Shown: positions 50,736 to 58,314 of the stretch, piece after piece | How the letters are laid out: each line of letters begins with the position of its first letter | Numbering within the stretch: position 1 is the first letter of the stretch | Position numbers and translations under genes: made by a program | From: Micromonospora profundi | Lineage (GTDB): Bacteria; Actinomycetota; Actinomycetes; Mycobacteriales; Micromonosporaceae | Reading direction: 5' to 3' | Assembly (NCBI RefSeq): GCF_011927785.1 | Contig: NZ_JAATJK010000001.1 | Coordinates: forward strand, 3,286,001 to 3,350,000 | DNA length: 64,000 nt | The notes under the pieces: generated by a model | Seen by the model: the letters and a program-made list of their open reading frames with translations, nothing else | The model's database searches: none | Told to the model about the DNA's origin: nothing

Positions 50736-52022
50736 TCAGGCCGGTATCTCCACTTCGCGGGGCCAGGCCATCGGCGATGGCGCTCGAACATCGGCAGGGA
50801 GATGGGGCACGAGGGCGACGAGCTGGAGGGTGCGCAGTTTCGCGTGCACCGTCTTCCAGGTCCCTTGCGCGAGCCGTTCCACTGGGCAGCGGCAAGTGTT
50901 GTGGGTTTCGTTCGGGGTGACACGGGCGCGTACGCAGGCGAAGGCGTCGTTGCCGACGTCCGCGCGCAGCAGGTGCCACCGACCAGCTTGCTGCTCCACG
51001 GGTGTCGCGGCGAAGACCTCGGGAGTCTGGGGCAGGTACAGGCGGTTGCCATGATGACGCAGGAGATAGAGCCCGTCGACTGGGTCGATCTCGTCGCCGG
51101 CCGGCTGGTGGGTGGCCAGCCAGGCGAACGCGTCGCCGGCGGAGCCCGGACCCCACAGGTATTGCGTCGGGACACGGGTGGTGACGTATCGGGAGTCGAA
51201 GCGCTCGGCCTCGTAGCCGTCGGGCACCCCGCGGTATAGGATCCACCGGATGGTGGGATCCTCGTCTGCGGTGAGGTTCTCCGCCCGCGTGAACTCCTGG
51301 ACCCCGGTGGTCGGGTTCCAGCCAACCGCGAGCGTCTCGCGTCGCACTGGTGCCGGGTAACACCTGCCGTCGGGGGTCGGGACGCCCCATAGCTGATTGA
51401 TGAACTCGGCAAGGTCCCGCAGCTCGAGTGTCGCCTCGACCGGGGTGTGGATGTGATGTGGTCGCGCGTGGGCGAGGTGGTTGCGTATCTTGACGACCAC
51501 CTGTTCGCCCTGTCGGGCGCGCTGTCCCCGCAAGAGCTCGTGTTCGCGTGCCCATGTCAACAGGTCGGTGAGCATGCCAGCGAAGCGCCTCGGCGCCCCG
51601 CTACCAGCGGGCAGGCGAAGCCTACGTCTGTGCAAATGCTTCGCGATGTCGTTGTAGTTGGCGCTGGTCAACGGCTGCGGTCGGCCCTCTTCGTCGGTGA
51701 ACGGGATCACTCGGCCGTGGTAGAACTCGACAAATCGAGCACGTAGAGCGGGCTCGTAGAGGCCGATGGCAGCGTCAGCAACGACAGTGAACTGCTCGTA
51801 GTCGACGACACCCAAGCTGTGCTGGTCACGCAACCGCTCGAAGCTCGCCCGAAGATCGGCAGGCACGGCATCGGTCAGCACCGCGCCGGCGATCTGGGAG
51901 CGCTGAAAGGCAAGCGCGTCATCCTCATGTAGAAGCCCGTCGAGGCTCAACCCCATCGAGGTGAAGCGCAGCGTCCGCTCATCCGGCTTCGTCAACTCAG
52001 CGAACACGTCTACTCCCGTCAT
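50736..52022 (-). CDS. Hypothetical protein with an RNHLAH motif
   Basis: A 428-aa protein from GTG 52022 (the open frame extends to 52076). The N-terminal 200 residues are helical and charged (LHRRRLRLPAGSG, LLTWAREHELLRGQ). Near residue 180 the stretch VVVKIRNHLAHARPHH contains R-N-x-x-x-H, which resembles the active site of HEPN-type RNases, but the surrounding fold is not obvious. The C-terminal half reads LWGVPTPDGRCYPAPVRRET, AFAWLATHQPAGDEIDPVDG and CVRARVTPNETHNTCRCPVE, also without a recognised family. It is a single gene between the Pycsar operon and the retron. Similar genes would be expected in defence islands if the HEPN idea is right. Confidence 0.6.
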   Translation of the reverse strand: MTGVDVFAELTKPDERTLRFTSMGLSLDGLLHEDDALAFQRSQIAGAVLTDAVPADLRASFERLRDQHSLGVVDYEQFTVVADAAIGLYEPALRARFVEFYHGRVIPFTDEEGRPQPLTSANYNDIAKHLHRRRLRLPAGSGAPRRFAGMLTDLLTWAREHELLRGQRARQGEQVVVKIRNHLAHARPHHIHTPVEATLELRDLAEFINQLWGVPTPDGRCYPAPVRRETLAVGWNPTTGVQEFTRAENLTADEDPTIRWILYRGVPDGYEAERFDSRYVTTRVPTQYLWGPGSAGDAFAWLATHQPAGDEIDPVDGLYLLRHHGNRLYLPQTPEVFAATPVEQQAGRWHLLRADVGNDAFACVRARVTPNETHNTCRCPVERLAQGTWKTVHAKLRTLQLVALVPHLPADVRAPSPMAWPREVEIPA

Positions 52023-52416
52023 CCCTTCATGGCAACAGGACAGCGTCCACCGCCGCAGGCGCAAACGGCATCCCATACTCGGATGAAAGAGCTAACGACC
52101 TTCCAGCGCCTGCTCGGCCCTCGGGGCTACGACCCGAGAGCGTGGGAGGCACGTCATGGTGGCCCTTGACGCCGGCGAGGACATGCGACGTCTCGTCACC
52201 GAATTCAGCAACTTGGTCTCGTAGCGCGGCCCAACGTCGGAAGCCCTCCCTAGTACGGCGGAGCGGATGGTCTCTATCGTGGTCTGGGCGATGGCATGCT
52301 GGCGCACCGACTACGGGCGAGATGGCCAGAACCCGCCAGTACTGGGCTGGCACCGGCGGTGACCCGCTCAAGATCGGCATGCGTAGCCTGAATCGCTGGG
52401 GGATGAAGAGGTAATC
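52023..52416. other. Stretch without a supported gene
   Basis: About 390 bp. Short frames here lack ribosome-binding sites and motifs. It likely contains the promoter of the leftward hypothetical gene. Confidence 0.35.
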
Positions 52417-52639
52417 GCTACCGGCGGCCGCCGTGCACGAAGGTCTGCACAGCCGAGTTGGGAGCGGCGGCCGCCGGCACCGAGCCGACGGCGAGAACCC
52501 ACTCGTCGCCGAGCGTGCCGATGATTAGGTCGCGGTTCTCAAACCGCAGCACGAGACCAGCGAGGACGCGTCACCGTCGTGGCCGAGGATCAGACGTCGC
52601 CCCCGCTGTGTCGACTTGGGTGATGACAATGTCGGTCAC
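52417..52639 (-). pseudogene. Small hypothetical gene, frameshifted
   Basis: GTG 52639 starts TVTDIVITQVDTAG and then, after one or two single-base shifts, a consistent protein continues as LILGHDGDASSLV, then LRFENRDLIIGTLGDEWVLA and VGSVPAAAAPNSAVQTFVHG to TAG 52417. In the current sequence the first frame stops after about 25 codons. It starts 2 nt after the stop of the small gene upstream, so the two formed an operon. Function unknown; sequencing error is possible. Confidence 0.4.
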
Positions 52640-52641
52640 GG

Positions 52642-52827
52642 TTACCCTCGCCGCCGCGAGGAGTCCAGGCAGAGCCCACCGAAAGCGCGACTCAGCTTCC
52701 GCCGGTATTCGTCGACCGCGACGGCGGTCACCTCTACGTCGGACCGGCCCGACGGTGCGACCTCGCCGGTGACCAGAGCGAATCGCGAGAAGCAATTCGT
52801 CTGGCGCAGGAGTCGGAAGGTCGTCAC
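52642..52827 (-). CDS. Small hypothetical protein
   Basis: A 61-aa frame from GTG 52827 to TAA 52642 with high G/C at third positions. It reads TTFRLLRQTNCFSRFALVTG, then EVAPSGRSDVEVTAVAVDEY and RRKLSRAFGGLCLDSSRRRG. It ends just before the GTG of the next small (broken) gene. No family recognised; the longer frame back to 52932 lacks a start signal. Confidence 0.35.
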   Translation of the reverse strand: MTTFRLLRQTNCFSRFALVTGEVAPSGRSDVEVTAVAVDEYRRKLSRAFGGLCLDSSRRRG

Positions 52828-52963
52828 GGTTTTGATGGTTCGAGGCGGGTTCCGGCTTGCACATGTCGGGGCCGAGCAGGCGCGCCCGGGGGTCGGGAAT
52901 CCTGTCACTGAACTGGCAGAATTCCCGATCACCCAAGTCTGATCGCATTGCTAGGGTGGACCG

Positions 52964-54193
52964 GTGACCCTGCGCCCTAGCGAGACGAGCCGAGGGCGTC
53001 GGTGGCTCGCAAACTTCAGCCTCGATGAACGCCAGGCCGCCAGGTTGTTGATCGACAGTCTTCGGGTGATCTCCTCTGCGCGCTTCCGGATCACCTTGTC
53101 GGAAGCCCTAGATGCTGCAATCGGCGAGTTACGAGGGCCTGTTGGTGTCTACCCGGTGCGTGAACTGCCGAGCGACCCGAGCACCGCCGAACGGTCCCAA
53201 GCGGACGATCGCGCCAGCAGCCTTCTGCCACTGGACCACCCATTCACCGCAGTCCCCGGCAGCGAAGGGGTGGTCGGCAACATCATCCGTGATGTCGTCG
53301 GCAGGCGACCGCAGTTTCGCCGAGCCGCGTCTTACAACTCGCTGGACAGGTTGCGGCAGCACAGGGTGCGATCGCTTCTTTTAGTGGACGACTACAGCGG
53401 CACCGGTAATCAGATCGTCAGTTACGTGAACGCCTGGATGCGCCATCCCACAGTCAGGAGCTGGCACTCATATGGCCTGCTGCGCATTCACATCCTCCTG
53501 CTCGCGGCCTCGGCGCAGGCTCAGCAGCGCCTGGAGGATTCCCGGTTCGTCGCAAGCGTGCGGTATCTGGAACGAGGACTTGGCTTCGACACCGCGCCGT
53601 GGACGGAGCGCGAGCGCGAAGCGGTTAAGGCGTTGTGCCGGAGATACGCCCACACGCCCGATTTCGCCCTCGGATATCGTGAGACATGCGGCCTGCTGAC
53701 GTTGCACCACACTGTACCCAACAACCTTCCCAACATTCTCTGGCAGACGAAGTGCCCCCGGGTTCGTAACTGGTCTTCCTTGTTCAGCAATCGCGTCATG
53801 TCTCCGCAGCTACAGACGGAACTCGACGACTACCGGCTGGAAACTGATCCGAAGCGCATCTGCACCATCATTAGGCAGGAGCGCCTTGGTGATGCCCTAG
53901 ACGCGCAAGCGAACACGACCGTGCGGATTCTGCTCCTGGTGCTCGGCGCCATCGAAAGTGGACATCGCGATCCGATGGCGCTCGGGAGCCTGCTTGGTCT
54001 CAGCCTCGAAGCCGCGCAGCGAACGCTGGAAGCCTGCCAGGAGCTGAGACTGCTTGACCCCGCCGGTCGACTGACCAACGAGGGACGCGCCGAGTTGCGA
54101 CGCGCTCGAAACCGCCCCACGTCGCCCGCGGAAGCGCCTGCAAGCGGTGAGGAGGGGCCCTACTATCCTGTGACCCTGAGGGGAGCCGTGTGA
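52964..54193 (+). CDS. Retron-associated PRTase-wHTH effector protein
   Basis: A 409-aa protein from GTG 52964. The phosphoribosyltransferase-like core has the PRPP-loop motif RSLLLVDDYSGTGNQIVSYV (about 135-155); the acidic pair before S-G-T-G is the hallmark of the PRTase-CE family. Upstream parts (NFSLDERQAARLLIDSLRVI) form the hood. The C-terminal 90 residues are a winged helix (TVRILLLVLGAIESGHRDPM, ALGSLLGLSLEAAQRTLEAC, RLTNEGRAEL). Proteins with PRTase and winged helix accompany the reverse transcriptase in type III retrons, where they are the presumed toxic effector. Its last codons overlap the first part (a1) of the retron RNA. Confidence 0.75.
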   Translation: MTLRPSETSRGRRWLANFSLDERQAARLLIDSLRVISSARFRITLSEALDAAIGELRGPVGVYPVRELPSDPSTAERSQADDRASSLLPLDHPFTAVPGSEGVVGNIIRDVVGRRPQFRRAASYNSLDRLRQHRVRSLLLVDDYSGTGNQIVSYVNAWMRHPTVRSWHSYGLLRIHILLLAASAQAQQRLEDSRFVASVRYLERGLGFDTAPWTEREREAVKALCRRYAHTPDFALGYRETCGLLTLHHTVPNNLPNILWQTKCPRVRNWSSLFSNRVMSPQLQTELDDYRLETDPKRICTIIRQERLGDALDAQANTTVRILLLVLGAIESGHRDPMALGSLLGLSLEAAQRTLEACQELRLLDPAGRLTNEGRAELRRARNRPTSPAEAPASGEEGPYYPVTLRGAV

Positions 54194-54404
54194 CATCTAG
54201 ATCCAGGTCGGCCCGTCGGGTCGACCACGGCCGCGGCGAGTCCGCGGTGCGAGAGCGGGCCGTGAGTTTCTCACGCGCTCCGTTCAATCCCACGTTCGCG
54301 TGCGGTCGCGAAGACGCTGCATCCTCGATGCCTCGGCGCGTCTTCGCGACCCCGCTGCCGCGATGGGAAGGAATTCAAAGGTAGATGACTATCGGCTCCC
54401 CTCA
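54177..54404 (+). ncRNA. Retron msr-msd RNA with 12-bp a1/a2 inverted repeat
   Basis: A perfect 12-nt repeat, TGAGGGGAGCCG (a1, 54177-54188), pairs with CGGCTCCCCTCA (a2, 54393-54404) and encloses the space between effector and reverse transcriptase genes. Within lie a CCGCGG-CGAGT-CCGCGG hairpin (54231-54247), a CGTGAG-TTT-CTCACG hairpin (54261-54275) and a long msd-like stem GGTCGCGAAGACGC / GCGTCTTCGCGACC (54304-54317 with 54338-54351) with an inner GCAT/ATGC helix. This order (a1, short msr hairpins, long msd stem, a2) is that of retron RNAs. The a1 repeat lies in the last codons of the effector gene and a2 inside the first codons of the RT frame. The template boundary and branching G are not assigned. 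Confidence 0.8.
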
Positions 54405-55539
54405 CCTCTACCGGCGAGACGGACGCGCGGAGGGCAAGCCCGAGGCACTGCTCGACGCAGCGCTTGCCCAGGCTTATGCAGTCGAGGCCAACGGGCTCGC
54501 CGCGGTTCTCACGCTCAACCACCTTGCAGTGCGCACCGGCGTTTCTTACAACTACCTGCGCGGAATCGTCTCCCGGACGTTCGACCCCTACGCTGATCTC
54601 GTTATCGAGCGCCGCAACGGACGAAAAATGCGTCCGATTTCTGTTCCGGACCCACCACTAATGAGGGTGCAACGCTGGATCCTGCACCGCATCGCGAGCC
54701 GAATCCCAGTGCACACGGACAGCTACGCGTATCAGGCCGGCTCGTCGATCCGTGCCTGCGCGATGCGACACGCTGGGGCGCGATGGCTGATCAAGCTCGA
54801 TATTAGAAATTTCTTCGAGACCATCAATGAACGTCAAGTCTTCTCGCTGTTTCATGAGGCGGGGTACGTCCGACTCGTGTCACTCGAACTGGCTCGGCTG
54901 TGCACCCGGTCTGCTGCGCATGCTAGCCACGTCGATGTACGTCATTTCGGGGGCGACGTGCGGGATCGCGTCATCCAATCCTACAATCAGCCTGTGCTCG
55001 GCTTCGTGCCTCAAGGTGCGCCCACCAGCGGCGCACTGGCCAACGCGATTTTCCACGAGTTGGACGTTACGTTCTCAGCACTCGCGCATCGCGAGCGGAT
55101 GGTATACACGCGATATGCTGACGACCTGACGTTTTCCTCGATCGAGGAGTTCGACCGCAGCCGGGCAGCCCAATTGATCCGTAAGGTGGGTTCGGAACTG
55201 CGGAGCGAAGGTTTTTCCCTGCACCAAAAAAAGACCCGAGTCGTTCCTCCGGGCGGTCGCAAGCTTGTGCTCGGCTTGCTGGTAGACCGCGACGACGTGA
55301 GACTTAGTCGCAGCATGCGGAGTCGGATCGCCGAAAACGTGCGCGGAGTTGAAAAGTTCGGCCTCGCGACGCACGTCTTGCACCGGCGGTTCAGCTCGCT
55401 CGACGGATTTGTCCGGCACGTCTCCGGGCTACTGGCGTTCGCGACCGACGTGGAACCGGGGTGGGCGCGGCATATGAGCAAACGGTGGCAAGCCGCGCTT
55501 CGCGCAAACAACTGGCTCGACTTCACATTCAATAGGTGA
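54385..55539 (+). CDS. Retron reverse transcriptase
   Basis: A 384-aa protein from ATG 54385, with AAAGG 4 nt upstream and GGAAGGA further off. RT motifs in order: RPISVPDPPLMRVQRWILHR, WLIKLDIRNFFETINERQVF (motif A, first metal Asp), GFVPQGAPTSGALANAIFHE (motif B), VYTRYADDLTFSS (motif C, Y-A-D-D), GFSLHQKKTRVV and LVLGLLVDRD. Before motif A the retron N-A-x-x-H motif appears as C-A-M-R-H, and the usual V-T-G of the thumb entry appears as V-L-G, so this is a divergent retron RT. It makes msDNA from the RNA just upstream, and with that RNA and the PRTase protein forms an abortive-infection type tripartite system. Confidence 0.85.
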   Translation: MTIGSPHLYRRDGRAEGKPEALLDAALAQAYAVEANGLAAVLTLNHLAVRTGVSYNYLRGIVSRTFDPYADLVIERRNGRKMRPISVPDPPLMRVQRWILHRIASRIPVHTDSYAYQAGSSIRACAMRHAGARWLIKLDIRNFFETINERQVFSLFHEAGYVRLVSLELARLCTRSAAHASHVDVRHFGGDVRDRVIQSYNQPVLGFVPQGAPTSGALANAIFHELDVTFSALAHRERMVYTRYADDLTFSSIEEFDRSRAAQLIRKVGSELRSEGFSLHQKKTRVVPPGGRKLVLGLLVDRDDVRLSRSMRSRIAENVRGVEKFGLATHVLHRRFSSLDGFVRHVSGLLAFATDVEPGWARHMSKRWQAALRANNWLDFTFNR

Positions 55540-56065
55540 AACGCAGCATCGCACTGGAGCTGCCTCGCCTGCTTAGTAAGTGGATCGGGTGCACCGGAGT
55601 GAAATGTGAAAGGCTGCCCTGCAAGGACAATGCATAGGCGGCCCACGATCGCGCGTACGACGAATTCGGATCGCGCCGTTTTCTACGCTCACGGCGGCCG
55701 ATGCCCGACGCCCGACGTCCACCCGTCGGCCTGTCGGTTCCACGAGCTCGGGCACGCCACCGGCCGGAGGGCAGTCACTGTGGTCGCCGTCATGCCCCAA
55801 AAGCCACAGACTCGCCAGACACTACGCCGCTGCGGCGGCAGCACCCTCCCAGGCCGCCATCGGCCGAACGAGCGCCAAAGCTCATGTGACGCGGCGGACT
55901 TGGTGGCCGGCTCGTCCCAGACGGGCGAGCCGGCGGCAGAAATCGAGAATGGTGAGGCGGTTCTCCCGGGTGTTCCGACCCCACCGAAAGAACATCCGGG
56001 GCTGTCGATGCACGCCCGCATTGACCGGAGGTAGCGGAGCACCGACACGAAGTCCTACAGAGGCG
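55540..56065. other. Stretch between retron and HNH-ATPase gene
   Basis: About 525 bp without a supported gene. Several frames are open on both strands but show no motif or ribosome-binding site; part of it lies downstream of both converging genes. Confidence 0.35.
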
Positions 56066-57220
56066 TCAGGAACTCGCTCTAACCAGGAACTGATTGGACC
56101 AGTCCCTCTCGATCTCGCTTGGCAGCGTGAGATGGGTGACGACGACCGCCTGGAATCCCGTTGTACGCTTGGCAAGCAGCTCGAACATCCGAAAAGCGCG
56201 GCTCGGGTGAAAAGAGTCAAGCAGCTCATCGACCAACAGCAGCGTTGGACCCTCCTCGGCATGTATCTGCGCCATCGCGATCGCCACCTCTAAGAGGATA
56301 TCTAAAGCCTGCGAGGCACACGGGGAGTCGTCGCTCTTTATTGGCTGACGCAAGGAAGCCAGGCGCACAATCGGCCGACCTCCGACGATCTCCACGTCCT
56401 GCACCTCACCGCGGACCCGGCTCGGAACCTCCGCCAAGATGTCGATGAAAGTGCTCACGTCGATGGATAGTGCAGCGGCTAAGTCTAGAATTGTTCCTCT
56501 GCCGCAGTCAGGATAACGTGGAACGACTGTGCGATAGGGCTCCGTCACGATCGCCCCATGTCGGGCATCCAAATCGAACCGCAGCCTGCCGTCATGGGCC
56601 TTTATCTTCAACGTGTGTGGCTGGGGGTCAAACCAGCGAATCTCCGCTGCCAGGTCGCCCATCCAATTACGACTTCTGGCGCGGCCATATTGCGTGGCAC
56701 TCGCCAGCAGTTCGAGCAACACGCTCTTTCCGCTGTCGTTGTGACCCTGCACCAAGTTCAGCACCGACAACTCGATGGTCCGGGCCTTCAGCGCCGCCGG
56801 ACCCTTGCGTATCGTGATCTCAGTGATCAACCCGGTTGATATAGTTGCGCCGCGCATTTCGGCCCGAAGGTACGCCTCGTGTACTCGACACCATGTATGC
56901 AGCAAGGCTGCAGGGTACCCGTCGCCTTGATTAGTGTCGACGAGCCGGCCATGGTGCGCACACAACCAGATCCCGTTGCCAACTTCCTGTCGCTGCTTGA
57001 ATGTCAGCCCACCAGTCCCCCGCGGCCCGCCTTCAGCAGCGGCGTAGATATGACACGCCATGCCTATCCGGGCCACGTCGTCCGGGCTAGGCCCGGGCCC
57101 TATCGTGGAACTCCGGCAGTCTGGCTTTGAACAGCGGTAGCCAGCCCGCTCGGCTAATAGTCGACGGACCTTCGGGGAAAAATCAGCACGGCCGGTCGTC
57201 ACCGAAGCATGCTGACACAT
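56066..57220 (-). CDS. HNH nuclease-like protein fused to an AAA/ABC-type ATPase
   Basis: A 384-aa protein from ATG 57220 (GTG 57241 also possible). The N-terminal 115 residues are an HNH-like module: C-x4-C in AGYRCSKPDC, His in MACHIYAAAEGG, then GNGIWLCAHHGRLVD. The ATPase follows: Walker A LVQGHNDSGKSVLLELL (about 160-170), Walker B LLLVDELLDSF (about 328-338) and a switch His in AVVVTHL. The P-loop form G-H-N-x-S-G-K-S is that of RecF/SMC-like and PtuA/OLD-type defence ATPases. In Septu, an ATPase (PtuA) and HNH nuclease (PtuB) are separate genes; here both are in one short chain, nuclease first. Likely role: restriction of invading DNA. It faces the retron. Confidence 0.7.
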   Translation of the reverse strand: MCQHASVTTGRADFSPKVRRLLAERAGYRCSKPDCRSSTIGPGPSPDDVARIGMACHIYAAAEGGPRGTGGLTFKQRQEVGNGIWLCAHHGRLVDTNQGDGYPAALLHTWCRVHEAYLRAEMRGATISTGLITEITIRKGPAALKARTIELSVLNLVQGHNDSGKSVLLELLASATQYGRARSRNWMGDLAAEIRWFDPQPHTLKIKAHDGRLRFDLDARHGAIVTEPYRTVVPRYPDCGRGTILDLAAALSIDVSTFIDILAEVPSRVRGEVQDVEIVGGRPIVRLASLRQPIKSDDSPCASQALDILLEVAIAMAQIHAEEGPTLLLVDELLDSFHPSRAFRMFELLAKRTTGFQAVVVTHLTLPSEIERDWSNQFLVRASS

Positions 57221-57461
57221 ATCACCGACACTTTCGGACACGACGGGGACGGTCAGGCACTGCCGGGCTCGCCCGCTTGCGTCCCCGAGGCCGGCGGAGG
57301 TCGCCAGTGGCCGCGCGGGCCAGCACGCGGATGGTGTGCTCGATGTCGACGCGGCGCATGATTACCTGCCATGGCAGGTCACCCGGTGTCGGTGGCGGTC
57401 ACTCCCGACCATTCGTGCCTCGCGAAGACCGGGTGGCGGTCATCCCACAGCCACCCGTTCG

Positions 57462-57960
57462 CTAGGACTTGGTGACGGGTGTGGGCGTGCCGTGGCCGCG
57501 CAGCTTGGAGCGCCAGGTGCCGTGGTGTTTGTCGACGCGTTTGCGGGTTCCGACGGTGCGGAAGCCGCAGGCGGCATGCAGGGGCGAGGTTGGGCGTGTT
57601 CTCGGGAAGATTTCGGATTGGACGGTCCATATCTCAGCGCTCTCCGTGGCGGTGATCGGCACGTTGAGTAGGGGCGGCCGATGCCTTGCCGCCGCTGTCG
57701 GGGTGAACGTAGACGGAGCGCTCGACGACGCCGGCATAGACGTAGCGGCCGGAGGCCGGGCTGCACGCGGTCCAGCCGAGCTCGGTCGCGTCGGCGTCGA
57801 GAGCGACGAAGCGGTGCTCGGGCAGGCGGGAGGCGGTGAACCGTTCCCAGGTGGTTGGTTGCCGAGCTGACCGACTTCCCGGCGGTACTGACCAACAAGG
57901 TTCGTTTCGAAGGTGGCGTTGCCGGTGGCGATGCCGAGCCGGTAAATCTCCAGCAGCTTC
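57462..57960 (-). pseudogene. GNAT N-acetyltransferase (phosphinothricin-type) remnant
   Basis: Read leftwards the pieces are EIYRLGIATGNATFET, then ALDADATELGWTACSPASGR and YVYAGVVERSVYVHPDSGGK, then ITATESAEIWTVQSEIFP, then LHAACGFRTVGTRKRVDKHH and GTWR, each in a different frame. Together they match the phosphinothricin/amino-acid acetyltransferase-like GNAT family over nearly its full length. At least three indels break it. The DNA between it and the HNH-ATPase gene (57243-57461) holds no intact gene. Confidence 0.6.
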
Positions 57961-58314
57961 GGCGTGATTCCCACGGCGGGCCGCTGCGGCGCCAGCTCGG
58001 GTACTCCTCCAGTAGATCGTTTTTTCGCGTAGGGGCTGCCGCGAGGGTGTCCAGGTCGTTCGTTACAAACGATCTTGGATGCTCTCGATGTAGTCTCCGC
58101 AGACACTTTGGATACCCCCGAGGTCGCCTACGTCACCGGCGGGCAGGCATGCGACTGGCGGCTGGCTTTGCCTAACGAAGCGCGCCTGCGCCAGCACGCT
58201 CCTGGACGGGTTCGCATCGAAATCGCCGGCGGGCGGAGGCATCGACGCGACAGCCGGAGGCATCCCGGATCCCCTGACTCCAGACAGCACACCAACCTCG
58301 GGAGAGGAGCCGCA

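Noticed and set aside
55606..56034. A 142-codon plus-strand frame after the retron RT
   Set aside because: It has no homology pattern I recognise, no ribosome-binding site, and overlapping minus-strand frames look equally good; not supported.
57300..57370. Minus-strand peptide R-R-V-D-I-E-H-T-I-R-V-L, similar to a transposase motif
   Set aside because: The match is only a dozen residues and the flanks do not continue the family.
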